From positions 916,938 to 980,937 of the forward strand of contig NZ_JAATOV010000002.1 in NCBI RefSeq assembly GCF_011806425.1: DNA of 64,000 nucleotides, in the 5' to 3' direction. Under the pieces are notes generated by a model that saw only the letters and a program-made list of their open reading frames with translations, did no database searches and had not been told where the DNA came from. This DNA is from Thalassospira lucentensis. GTDB taxonomy: Bacteria > Pseudomonadota > Alphaproteobacteria > Rhodospirillales > Thalassospiraceae. This document shows positions 27,414 through 35,522 of the stretch, in pieces. The position numbers were made by a program, and so were the translations under genes. The stretch's first letter is position 1. Each line of letters starts with the position of its first letter.

Positions 27414-29426
27414 ATGGACACACCACAAATCATGATCCTATCGGTTCTGCTTGGAACCGTCGCCCTGTTTTTGTGGGGGCGTTGGCGTCATGACATGGTT
27501 GCGATGGCATCCCTTTTGGTCTGTGTGGTTTTGGGGCTGGTTTCGACCGAAAATGCCTTTGTCGGTTTTGGGCACCCTGCTGTGATCACGGTTGCCTGTA
27601 TTCTGATCCTGTCATCGGCCCTGCAAAAATCGGGCGCGGTTGATACCCTGACCCGTGCGGTCTTGCCGCAATCGGCGGGCCCATTTGTCACCATGGCCGC
27701 GCTCAGCTTGCTTGCCGCCATCCTGTCTGCCTTCATGAACAACGTTGGCGCGCTGGCCCTTTTGATGCCGGTCGCCCTTCAGATGGCCAATAAGCAAGAC
27801 CTGCCACCGGGCAAAATTCTGATGCCGTTGGCATTCGGTTCGATCTTGGGCGGTATGACGACCCTGATCGGGACGCCGCCCAACCTGATTGTATCGGGCT
27901 TTCGCGCCAATCTGAACGGATCAGGCTTTTCGATGTTTGACTTCAGCCCGGTCGGCATCGCCGTTGCAGTTGCGGGTTTGGCCTTTGTCATTCTGTTTGG
28001 CCGGTTCTTGGTACCCACCCGTGAACGCGCCGGCGCTGAGGGGTTTGAAACCGGCTCCTACCTGACCGAAGCCCGCATCACCGATGACAGCAAATCGGTC
28101 GGCATGTTGCTGCGGGATATGAACCGTGAACTCGAAAAAGACGACGCGCAGGTCATCGGGCTGATCCGCAATGAACGACGTATTCCCGCGCCAAGCCCCT
28201 ACCGCGAACTTCGCCCGCACGATGTTCTTCTGATCGAAGCCGAACCCGAAGGGCTCGCAGGGGCGCTATCCGGGCTTGAACTGACCCTAGAAGCCGAATG
28301 GCGCGACGCCGAAGCTAAAGCGGCCGAAAAGGAGCGTGAAAAACAACGCGAACAGCAGGCCAAAGCCCAAGAAAGCGAACAAAACGCCGAAATTAGGGCC
28401 GATCCCGCTGATATCGATAATGCCGATAGCAATGGCAACTCTGGCAAGTCTGGTGACGCGGCATCCAAGGATACCGACACGACCACCGACGTTGAAGAAG
28501 CAGAAGCTGAATCCGTCGCCCCCGAAGAAGCCGCAACCAAACCTGAAACCAAAAAGCCGGTGCAATCGGACGATATTTCCCTGATCGAGGTTGCCGTCCT
28601 GCCAAATGCGCCTTTCATGGGCCGTTCGGCGGCCGATGTTCGGATCCGCAGCCGATATGGCATCAATCTTCTGGCGATTTCACGCCGCGGCCAACGCTCC
28701 ATGAGCCGCCTTCGGACCATGAAAATGCAGGCTGGCGATGTGTTGCTCATGCAAGGTCCGCCCGAAGGCATTTACGAATTTAGCAATCAAATGGGCTGTG
28801 CGCCGCTTGCCGAGCGCGCCCTTCATCTTGGCGATAAAACCCAGGCGCTTAAGGCAACTGGCATCATGGCAATTGCCATCCTGCTTGCCGCCTTTGGCAT
28901 CTTGCCCGCCGCCATTTCCTTTGCCTTGGGCGTTTTGGCCGCCCTTCTGGTCGGCGTGATTTCACCGCGCACCCTTTATGACGCGGTTGATTGGCCGGTT
29001 GTTGTATTGCTTGCCGCCTTGATCCCGGTCGCGAATGCCATGGAAAGTACCGGCAGTGCCGATCTGATTGCGCGCTTCCTGCTTGAAACCGTCGCTCAGG
29101 GAAGCGCACCACTCGCCCTTGCCCTGATCCTTATCGTTACCATGACGCTCTCAGATTTCATGAACAATGCCGCGACGGCGGCGGTCATGTGTCCGATTGC
29201 GATTGGCAGTGCGGCGCAATTGGATGCCAGTTCCGACCCGTTCCTGATGGCGGTGGCCATTGGGGCGTCATGCGCCTTCCTGACCCCGATTGGGCATCAG
29301 AACAACACCCTGATCCTCGGGCCCGGCGGCTTCCGCTTTAGCGATTATTGGCGGCTTGGCCTTCCGATTGAAATCATCGTCGTCGCCGTTGCGGTGCCGA
29401 TGTTGCTATGGGTTTGGCCGTTATAA
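27414..29426 (+). CDS. SLC13/DASS-type permease with two RCK-C domains
   Basis: This inner-membrane transporter is of the ArsB/NhaD-SLC13 type. Membrane segments fill residues about 5-200 and 490-670, with the paired hairpin motifs SAFMNNVGALALLMPVA, GTPPNLIVSGFRA and SDFMNNAATAAVMCPIA. Between them sit two TrkA-C (RCK_C) regulatory domains, split by a very acidic, low-complexity linker of about 90 residues (KEREKQREQQAKAQESEQNA and so on). Relatives move dicarboxylates, sulfate or other anions with sodium; the substrate here is not evident. The ATG at 27414 follows AGGA and gives MDTPQIMIL directly before the first membrane segment; an upstream ATG at 27351 would add 21 polar residues. Confidence 0.9.
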   Translation: MDTPQIMILSVLLGTVALFLWGRWRHDMVAMASLLVCVVLGLVSTENAFVGFGHPAVITVACILILSSALQKSGAVDTLTRAVLPQSAGPFVTMAALSLLAAILSAFMNNVGALALLMPVALQMANKQDLPPGKILMPLAFGSILGGMTTLIGTPPNLIVSGFRANLNGSGFSMFDFSPVGIAVAVAGLAFVILFGRFLVPTRERAGAEGFETGSYLTEARITDDSKSVGMLLRDMNRELEKDDAQVIGLIRNERRIPAPSPYRELRPHDVLLIEAEPEGLAGALSGLELTLEAEWRDAEAKAAEKEREKQREQQAKAQESEQNAEIRADPADIDNADSNGNSGKSGDAASKDTDTTTDVEEAEAESVAPEEAATKPETKKPVQSDDISLIEVAVLPNAPFMGRSAADVRIRSRYGINLLAISRRGQRSMSRLRTMKMQAGDVLLMQGPPEGIYEFSNQMGCAPLAERALHLGDKTQALKATGIMAIAILLAAFGILPAAISFALGVLAALLVGVISPRTLYDAVDWPVVVLLAALIPVANAMESTGSADLIARFLLETVAQGSAPLALALILIVTMTLSDFMNNAATAAVMCPIAIGSAAQLDASSDPFLMAVAIGASCAFLTPIGHQNNTLILGPGGFRFSDYWRLGLPIEIIVVAVAVPMLLWVWPL

Positions 29427-29495
29427 TTTTCTGGTTACATGCATCCAACTGAGCATCATCAACCATGAAAACTAATAAGATTCTATGGTGCCTAA

Positions 29496-30080
29496 CTACA
29501 TGGCTAGATCGCGAATTAGCCCGCTCATGTAGCTATAAGACAAAACTGCCGTCACAATAAAACATATTGCTATATACAAGGAATAAGCTTTGAATTTAGC
29601 CGTCCCCCATACCGATAGAAATCTAATCGACCATATGAAGCAACTATCTTCAGGAAAAAACTCCTTTCGATGCTGCATCATAAAAACTTTGAGATCATCA
29701 ATCTCATGGTTCTCTGGACAAGATCGAAGTATGCCGTGGTACTCTTCGATTTCATCTTTTCCTACGGACTGCATAAACTTCAGCCGATCAATAAAAGAGT
29801 TTATCTCTAAAGCATTCGCATGAAGCCTGTCTGCTTTTAAAGAGTAATCTTTCGATGATTCCACAAGAGAGACGATAATAACTAATACGGAAAAAATTAG
29901 CGACGCAGACTCACGATGGTCTGCAGGAAATACCTCAAATAAGTTTATAAAAATACACACCAATGAAAGCATAGATATAAAAAATATTGATGCTGCGTTC
30001 TTCGCCTTTAAACGCCGATAGGCATTAAACCTAGCACCAGCTGTTTTCCATGCTTTATTGCTTAGTTCTTCTTTTTTCAT
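29496..30080 (-). CDS. SLATT-type membrane effector protein partnered with the RT
   Basis: The 194-residue protein matches the layout of SLATT (SMODS- and SLOG-associating two-TM) proteins: an N-terminal helix AWKTAGARFNAYRRLKAKNAA, two close membrane helices (about residues 30-50 and 60-77), a long cytoplasmic helical part containing ADRLHANALEINSFIDRLKFM, and here a third hydrophobic segment at 166-186. SLATT proteins are predicted pore-forming or membrane-damaging effectors of anti-phage systems, and some families are known beside reverse transcriptases. The gene follows a reverse transcriptase gene and a structured intergenic segment on the same strand. It is AT-rich like the RT. A palindrome AATCTC-A-GAGATT lies at 30085-30097 before its start. 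Confidence 0.82.
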   Translation of the reverse strand: MKKEELSNKAWKTAGARFNAYRRLKAKNAASIFFISMLSLVCIFINLFEVFPADHRESASLIFSVLVIIVSLVESSKDYSLKADRLHANALEINSFIDRLKFMQSVGKDEIEEYHGILRSCPENHEIDDLKVFMMQHRKEFFPEDSCFIWSIRFLSVWGTAKFKAYSLYIAICFIVTAVLSYSYMSGLIRDLAM

Positions 30081-30123
30081 GAAAAATCTCAGAGATTGAT
30101 CAAACTGAACTTGGAAAAAGGAA

Positions 30124-30257
30124 TGAGGGTACCTTCAGGAATCAAGATTACTCAATCCTCACTAGGCCTACGCTTCATATGAGGCGGATAAGCAATAAAT
30201 GCGGAGATCACAAACGCTTCCAGAGAAGCTTTCCATCGAAATGGAACGGCACCCTCA
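30124..30257 (-). ncRNA. Candidate structured RNA between RT and SLATT genes
   Basis: On the minus strand the segment begins at the RT stop codon with TGAGGGTGCC (30257-30248) and ends with GGTACCCTCA (30133-30124); these pair over 10 bp with one G-U. Inside are a 6-bp hairpin with a UUCG loop (30246-30231), a 5-bp hairpin GCTTC/GAAGC (30229-30216) and a CCTCA/TGAGG stem (30184-30157) holding the palindrome TAGGCCTA. A T-rich stretch TTCCTTTTTCC follows. The overall form is a closed multibranch RNA of 134 nt with no reading frame. It may be the template or cofactor RNA of the neighbouring reverse transcriptase; that role is inference. Confidence 0.55.
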
Positions 30258-31613
30258 ACTAATAGTAGCAGTATCAGCTTCCAATTTCGACAGATTTTTT
30301 CTTTTTATATCATTAAACAAACTGACTATTTGTTCTTCTGTCATAGCACTTTCTTCGGAATACTTTCCTCGGATCCTCAAGAATTCAATTTTATCGCGCA
30401 AGCTGAACTTATTGTAATCCCTAATGTACCCGCGTGAGGGAGAAAAAATCGCTTCATATCTGGCTCTAGAAACGCGCTTTATTTCCTCCAAATTTATCTC
30501 TGAAAGACCAGAAATCATTTTAATAATTACTCTGTCAATCTGGTTTAGCTGAGTTTGATCTGTAACCTCACAAAAAAAGAACACCCATCCATACCTTTTA
30601 TTTTCATCAATAGCCCCAGTAATTCGCTCGTTCAACTCTTCGACAAACAACTTCTTGCGTAATTCATCCTCACCTTCTGAACGCTCTTTCTCTTTCCTGT
30701 ATCGAGTTATTCGACCTATCAAACTATTGAGAAATCTTGAGTAAGAACTATACCTTACAGAGATACTTTCCGGAGAAGAAAAACGATAGCCCAAAAACTC
30801 AAACCCCGTACTCAAGCTCTCTAAGTTTCCTTTTTCAGTAGATTTTTCTAGGTTAAGTGAAAGACACTCTTGTTTTGCTGCTGAACCTATTGCGCCCCAA
30901 ATTTTTGGACTATTTCGGGTCTCACACAACACAAAAACGTCATCCACAAACCTGTGATAAACGGTCGAAAATTCGGAAACCTCCCGATCAAAATCCTGCA
31001 TATATATTTCTGCGAGAATATTTGAGATAGCCAACCCCTGAGGCACACCCTTTTCATTTTTAACCAGTCGATCTTTCTTAGAGAACATCGGAGGAACTGT
31101 AGTGTTACTTATCGCTTTAACAATCAGGGAAATAGCTTCAAATGAAACAGATTTATCTTTTAATTTTTCGATTAATTTCTGCTGATTAATTGAACCGTAG
31201 AAATTGGAAAAGTCCAATCTAACAAAGGACAACCCATCTTTATCATCAGAAACTGACTTCTTTATTTTACGAACTACAGTATTTGGCAGATCCTTCGCAA
31301 CACAGTCAGAACACACTTCATGTAAGTATATAGTAAGCGCTTTAAGAACCAGCCTATCCCTCACACAAGGAATTGAGATTTCACGAGGAGGTTTGTTTGG
31401 TCCTTTCGCCTTCAAAGATTGCAAGTAAGGCGTAAATCTATAGCTGTGTTGCTCACATTTTCTGACAATCACATCGATGTGTTCGTCGAGATTTTCAGCG
31501 AATTTACCAACAGATACTCGATCAACGCCGCTACTTTTTTTGGGATGAATATGTTTCCAAAATATCTCAGAGAGATTCTCAGCATTGAAAACGCTCTCAA
31601 ATGAATCTTCCAA
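30255..31613 (-). CDS. Reverse transcriptase, probable defence-associated (UG/DRT-like)
   Basis: The 452-residue protein carries a complete reverse transcriptase core: REISIPCVRDRLVLKAL, the first catalytic aspartate in FVRLDFSNFYGSIN (D134), GVPQGLAISNILAEIYM (189-205), the catalytic pair in RFVDDVFVLC (D224, D225) and FEFLGYRFS. There is no endonuclease, maturase or obvious X domain of group II introns, and I see no retron VTG motif. The C-terminal 150 residues are charged and helical. Together with the SLATT gene this suggests the unknown-group/defence-associated RTs. The start is TTG with a strong GGAGG 7-8 bases upstream. The DNA is AT-rich (acquired) compared with both flanks. Confidence 0.88.
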   Translation of the reverse strand: MEDSFESVFNAENLSEIFWKHIHPKKSSGVDRVSVGKFAENLDEHIDVIVRKCEQHSYRFTPYLQSLKAKGPNKPPREISIPCVRDRLVLKALTIYLHEVCSDCVAKDLPNTVVRKIKKSVSDDKDGLSFVRLDFSNFYGSINQQKLIEKLKDKSVSFEAISLIVKAISNTTVPPMFSKKDRLVKNEKGVPQGLAISNILAEIYMQDFDREVSEFSTVYHRFVDDVFVLCETRNSPKIWGAIGSAAKQECLSLNLEKSTEKGNLESLSTGFEFLGYRFSSPESISVRYSSYSRFLNSLIGRITRYRKEKERSEGEDELRKKLFVEELNERITGAIDENKRYGWVFFFCEVTDQTQLNQIDRVIIKMISGLSEINLEEIKRVSRARYEAIFSPSRGYIRDYNKFSLRDKIEFLRIRGKYSEESAMTEEQIVSLFNDIKRKNLSKLEADTATIS

Positions 31614-31915
31614 AGATCCCCTCCACTTGGCTTATTAGACAGATAAAAAGTGAACATCTTCTATTCATAACTAACATTAATTGCAGAACGCGCAATCGAA
31701 TATTAGGGACACTTCAAGTTCCAATGCCAGAAATTTTACGCTGAGCTCATAAACAAAAAAAAAGAGCACCCAATTACTGCCCTTCGAAATTTCACTTATA
31801 CCGGTCGCTTTGCCATCAAATCCATCGCAACATCGGGGAACGCCAACGACCTATTCGGGGCGGCAGGAAAAATGTATCATGGCACAAAGATCAGAACGTC
31901 TAAGGGGATGATCGC
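31614..31915. other. AT-rich leader and boundary of the RT module
   Basis: There is no gene here. The left half belongs to the minus-strand RT leader, with its ribosome binding site GTGGAGG right before the TTG start and no clear promoter consensus. Around 31755-31775 there is an A9 run between two GAGC words. From about 31800 the composition changes to that of the core chromosome, which places the right edge of the foreign module near there. I found no direct repeats that would mark insertion ends. Confidence 0.45.
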
Positions 31916-32803
31916 GTGTCCTATATCCGGGATCACTGGCAGGGGAAGCATGCGCTTGGTTACGCGCTATGTGTCAATCTGATCCTGCTGCGCGCCGTCA
32001 TGCTGTTTGCCGATCAATACACCTTGCCGCCCTTTATCCCCGACCGTGCCAATGCCATGGTGGCGACGATTATCTTCATCATGTTGGGCCACGGCCTTGT
32101 CTTCGTCTGGCAGGCAACCGGGGTCATCCGATCCACCGAACACCAAACTGGCGCACTTGCCAGCACATGGACAACCGCGACCTATATCGCGATTGCCGCC
32201 TGCCTTGCTTTCACGCTGCTAAGCATTTTTGGCGCTTACCGCGCCTTGGCCCCGGCCAAGTTTGAACCGGTTAACCCAACCGCGCTGGAAGATGCGCGCA
32301 ACCGGCAATACACGCTCACCCTCAGTTCAGATGGCAAACGCCTGTATATCGACGGCATATTTGCCCTTGGCATCACCAAAAAACTAACAGCACAGCTTGA
32401 TCAAAATCCAACCGTGACCGGCATTGTGCTGCATAGCGAAGGCGGCCACATCTATGAAGGCCGCGGTGTCGCCTACCTGATCCGGGATCGCGGGCTGAAC
32501 ACCTATGTGTTTGATACCTGCAAATCGGCTTGCACCACGGCCTTCATCGGCGGGGCAAAACGCTACCTCGCGCCAAAAGCACAACTGGGCTTTCACCAAT
32601 ACCGTCTGGATGCCCAATTCCAAGTCCCTGCCTACGACCTCAAAGGCGAACAAGAAAAAGAACTAAAATTCTTCCGGCAACAAGGCATCTCCGAAGCTTT
32701 CCTTGCACAGGTTTTCTTGGCGCCGTCTTCCGGTATTTGGTTTCCAAGCCATGCGGATTTGCTCGAAGCGGGTGTTGTTGATCAGGTCCTTGTGACGGAA
32801 TAG
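31916..32803 (+). CDS. Membrane protein with ClpP/crotonase-like periplasmic domain
   Basis: The 295-residue protein has three N-terminal membrane segments (about residues 15-33, 46-66 and 87-108) followed by a ClpP-fold domain: ITKKLTAQLDQNPTVTGIVLHSEGGHIYEGRGVAYLIRDRGLNTYVFDTCKSACTTAFIGG. The serine in TCKSAC is placed like the nucleophile of SppA and ClpP-like peptidases, and the E/G-rich turn before it matches the oxyanion strand. It starts with GTG (MSYIRDHW) after AAGGGGATG. Its target is unknown. It stands between the RT module and a LacI-type regulator and is probably monocistronic. Confidence 0.75.
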   Translation: MSYIRDHWQGKHALGYALCVNLILLRAVMLFADQYTLPPFIPDRANAMVATIIFIMLGHGLVFVWQATGVIRSTEHQTGALASTWTTATYIAIAACLAFTLLSIFGAYRALAPAKFEPVNPTALEDARNRQYTLTLSSDGKRLYIDGIFALGITKKLTAQLDQNPTVTGIVLHSEGGHIYEGRGVAYLIRDRGLNTYVFDTCKSACTTAFIGGAKRYLAPKAQLGFHQYRLDAQFQVPAYDLKGEQEKELKFFRQQGISEAFLAQVFLAPSSGIWFPSHADLLEAGVVDQVLVTE

Positions 32804-32911
32804 ATATGTTGATCAGTGGCGGCTTTGGGGCCTCTATCCCGGCGATATCGTAGCCTTGAAAATATCGCCAAGCCAAATCCCAGGATTAAACACCTTGCGA
32901 AAATCTTGGAT

Positions 32912-32939
32912 TTGTCAGAACTGTTTCATAAGTTAAGGT
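32912..32939 (+). promoter_or_regulatory. Possible promoter of the LacI-type regulator gene
   Basis: TTGTCA (32912-32917), a 16-base spacer and TAAGGT (32934-32939) lie about 50 bases before the regulator start. The -10 match is moderate. Confidence 0.4.
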
Positions 32940-32987
32940 CCTTATCCTGAAACTCTCATCAACGAAAAACCTAACCCGGAGACCAAT

Positions 32988-34019
32988 ATGGCGTCGCGCC
33001 CGACCGTTCATGACGTTGCCCGCGAAGCCGGGGTTAGTCTGGCAACCGTTGACCGAGTTTTAAATGCGCGAAGTGGCGTCCGACCGGCCACGGCCCGCAA
33101 GGTCGAAGAAGCCATGGCAAAACTGCGATATGAACGCGATATCGCCGCCGCCAATCTGTCGAAAAACCGCTTTTACCGGTTCTGCTTTATCCTGCCCAAA
33201 GGCCCAAATACCTTCATGCGCGGTCTGGAGCAGGAAGTTGGTAAAATTGCCGAACGTGGGCCACTCGATCGCATCGAAATCGAAACCATCATGGTCCCGG
33301 CCTTTGATGGCGTTGCCTTGGCCGAGGTGCTTGATACCGTCGGACAACAGGAATTTGACGGCATCGCCGTTGTCGCCACAGAATCGCAGGCCGTGCATCA
33401 GGCCATCGAAGGATTGCGCAACCGCGATATCCATGTCGTGACCTTGGTCAGTGACCATCCGACATCCCAACGCGACCATTTCATCGGCATCGATAACGAA
33501 GTCGCCGGGCGGACTGCCGCCGGATTGCTTGGCCGTTTTTGCCACGCGTCATCAGGCAAAATCGCGGTCATCGCCGGCTCGATGTTGCTGCGCGACCATA
33601 TGGAACGGCGCAACGGCTTTGAACGGATCATCCGTGACGAATATCCACATTTCTCGATCCTGCCCGCGATTGAGGGTCTCGATAATTCCGACCGGGTGGA
33701 ACTGTTGCTGCGCGAAATGCTCGAACAAAATTCCGATATTGTCGCGCTATACAGTCTGGGGGCAGGCAATCGCGGCGTGATCCGCGCGCTTGAAACAACC
33801 GGTAAGGCCGGAACCATCCCGGTGGTCGCCCACGAACTGACCGAACATACCCGAACCGCATTGCAAAACGGCATTTTTGACGCCGTCATCAATCAGGATC
33901 CCGGCCACGAAGCCAGAAGTGCCGTGCGCGTGCTTAAGGCACTGGTGGATGGCCGTCCATTTTTGAATGCACAGGAACGCATCCGCATCGATATTTTCAT
34001 GCGTGACAACCTCCCCTAG
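32988..34019 (+). CDS. LacI-family transcription regulator
   Basis: The N-terminal LacI helix-turn-helix is PTVHDVAREAGVSLATVDRVLNARSGVRPATARKVEEAM. The rest is a periplasmic-binding-protein-like sugar sensor (FIGIDNEVAGRTAAGLLGRF, KIAVIAGSMLLRDHMERRNGFE, and DAVINQDPGHEARSAVRVLKAL). At 343 residues it has normal length. It precedes an oligosaccharide import operon, and a perfect inverted repeat lies between the two, so it probably represses or activates that operon in response to a sugar. ACCCGGAGACC precedes its ATG. Confidence 0.93.
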   Translation: MASRPTVHDVAREAGVSLATVDRVLNARSGVRPATARKVEEAMAKLRYERDIAAANLSKNRFYRFCFILPKGPNTFMRGLEQEVGKIAERGPLDRIEIETIMVPAFDGVALAEVLDTVGQQEFDGIAVVATESQAVHQAIEGLRNRDIHVVTLVSDHPTSQRDHFIGIDNEVAGRTAAGLLGRFCHASSGKIAVIAGSMLLRDHMERRNGFERIIRDEYPHFSILPAIEGLDNSDRVELLLREMLEQNSDIVALYSLGAGNRGVIRALETTGKAGTIPVVAHELTEHTRTALQNGIFDAVINQDPGHEARSAVRVLKALVDGRPFLNAQERIRIDIFMRDNLP

Positions 34020-34058
34020 AACAAAAATTGAAACATGCACTTTTAAACGCATCTTTTT

Positions 34059-34091
34059 TGAGGTACGTTCATCAAAGACGTACGTACCTCA
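34059..34091 (+). promoter_or_regulatory. Inverted repeat, likely operator before the sugar operon
   Basis: TGAGGTACGT (34059-34068) and ACGTACCTCA (34082-34091) are perfect 10-base inverted repeats with 13 bases between. The site lies 77 bases before the binding-protein gene and just after the LacI-type gene. It could be the regulator's operator or, less likely, a hairpin ending regulator transcription, since no T-tract follows. Confidence 0.6.
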
Positions 34092-34167
34092 GGAAATAAA
34101 CCGGGGTAATGTGTCGTCCTAAAACGCATCAACAAAGGTTGCAAAAGCAACCACCCGGGAGGAACAA

Positions 34168-35427
34168 ATGAAACACATGCTTGGCGCTGTCGGCATTGCC
34201 GTATGCGGTCTGTGCACCTTTGCTGCACAGGCAGACACCACCATCAATATCTTGCGCGTTGAAACCGGCGATCCAGCCCAAAAGGCGTATCTTTCAGGGA
34301 TTGGCAAGGATTACGAAGCCAGCCACCCCGGCGTGAAAGTCAATTTCGAATATCTCGCCAACGAAGCTTATAAAAGCAAACTGCCGACCTTGCTGCAATC
34401 GGATGCAGCCCCCGATATTTTCTATAGCTGGGGCGGTCAGACGCTGGCCGATCAGGCAAAAGCCGGCTTCCTCAAAGACATTTCCGGCCTGCTAAACAGC
34501 GAATTTCTCGATACGGTTCCGCAACCTGCCGTCAATGCCTATTCGGTTGACGACAAAATTTACGGTCTGCCAATTTATGCGACCGAGGTTGTCTTTTGGG
34601 TCAATACCGACCTGACCGCCAAGGCTGGCGTAGATCACACCCAAATCAAGACCTGGGATGATTTCCTCAAAGCCGTTCAGACAATCAAGGATGCCGGCAT
34701 CACCCCGATTGTCGCCGGGGGCAAGGATAAATGGCCGCTGCATTTCTATTGGGCTTATCTTGCGCTGCGCTATGGCGGGTCCGATGCCATCAACGAAGCC
34801 ATGCAAAATGATGGCGAAAATTTCGAATCAGAACCCTTCGTCGAAGCCGGGCGGACTTTCCAGGAACTGGTCAAGCTTGAACCCTTCCAGTCGGGCATGA
34901 TGGGCACAAGCTACGAACAAGCCAGTGGCATGTTCGGCGATGGCGCGGCTGCCTTCCACCTGATGGGCGACTGGGATTACCTGCCATCGCGTGCACGCTC
35001 GCAAAGTGGCAAGGGCCTGTCTGATGACCAGCTGGCCATCATGCCCTTCCCGATGATTGATGGCGACGAACCCGGTGCCAAGGCCACATTCGGTGGCATC
35101 AATGGCTGGGCCGTTTCCCATAACGCCCCCGACGAAGCTGCTGATTTCCTCCGCCACATGATCAGCGCCAAATACCAGCGCGAAGCTGCCAAGGCCGGAA
35201 TTTTCATTCCGATCGTCAAGGGAACCGACGACGCAATCGACAACCCGTTTTTCCAGCAGGTTGCGCGTGATCTGACGCAGTCTTCCTATCATCAGATCTT
35301 CCTTGATCAGTATCTCGGTGCCTCTGTGGGGGCGACGGTGAATGACATTTCTGCCGATCTGGCACAGGAAGTCATCACCCCCGAAGAAGCCGCCGCGCAA
35401 ATTCAGGAAGCTTGGGACTTTCAATAA
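34168..35427 (+). CDS. ABC transporter sugar-binding protein
   Basis: This is a periplasmic solute-binding protein of the family-1 sugar type with a signal peptide MKHMLGAVGIAVCGLCTFAAQA. The mature protein shows ILRVETGDPAQKAYLSGIGKDYEASHPGVKVNFEY, PDIFYSWGGQTLADQAKAG and DKIYGLPIYATEVVFWVNTDL, resembling binding proteins for oligosaccharides such as xylobiose or raffinose. CGGGAGGAAC precedes the ATG. It is the first gene of the LacI-controlled operon with two permeases, a GH43 glycosidase and an ATPase. Confidence 0.92.
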   Translation: MKHMLGAVGIAVCGLCTFAAQADTTINILRVETGDPAQKAYLSGIGKDYEASHPGVKVNFEYLANEAYKSKLPTLLQSDAAPDIFYSWGGQTLADQAKAGFLKDISGLLNSEFLDTVPQPAVNAYSVDDKIYGLPIYATEVVFWVNTDLTAKAGVDHTQIKTWDDFLKAVQTIKDAGITPIVAGGKDKWPLHFYWAYLALRYGGSDAINEAMQNDGENFESEPFVEAGRTFQELVKLEPFQSGMMGTSYEQASGMFGDGAAAFHLMGDWDYLPSRARSQSGKGLSDDQLAIMPFPMIDGDEPGAKATFGGINGWAVSHNAPDEAADFLRHMISAKYQREAAKAGIFIPIVKGTDDAIDNPFFQQVARDLTQSSYHQIFLDQYLGASVGATVNDISADLAQEVITPEEAAAQIQEAWDFQ

Positions 35428-35522
35428 GTTCTGACCTGCTTGCGGGGATGTTTGGCCCAACCCGGTTTCGGGTTGGGCAACGCCCTCACCTTCTCCAATG
35501 ATACATGCTTCGGAGGCGGCCC

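Noticed and set aside
30255..31613. Classical retron or group II intron for the reverse transcriptase
   Set aside because: I see no msr-msd type region upstream, no VTG motif, and no maturase or HNH domain; the SLATT partner and downstream structured segment point elsewhere.
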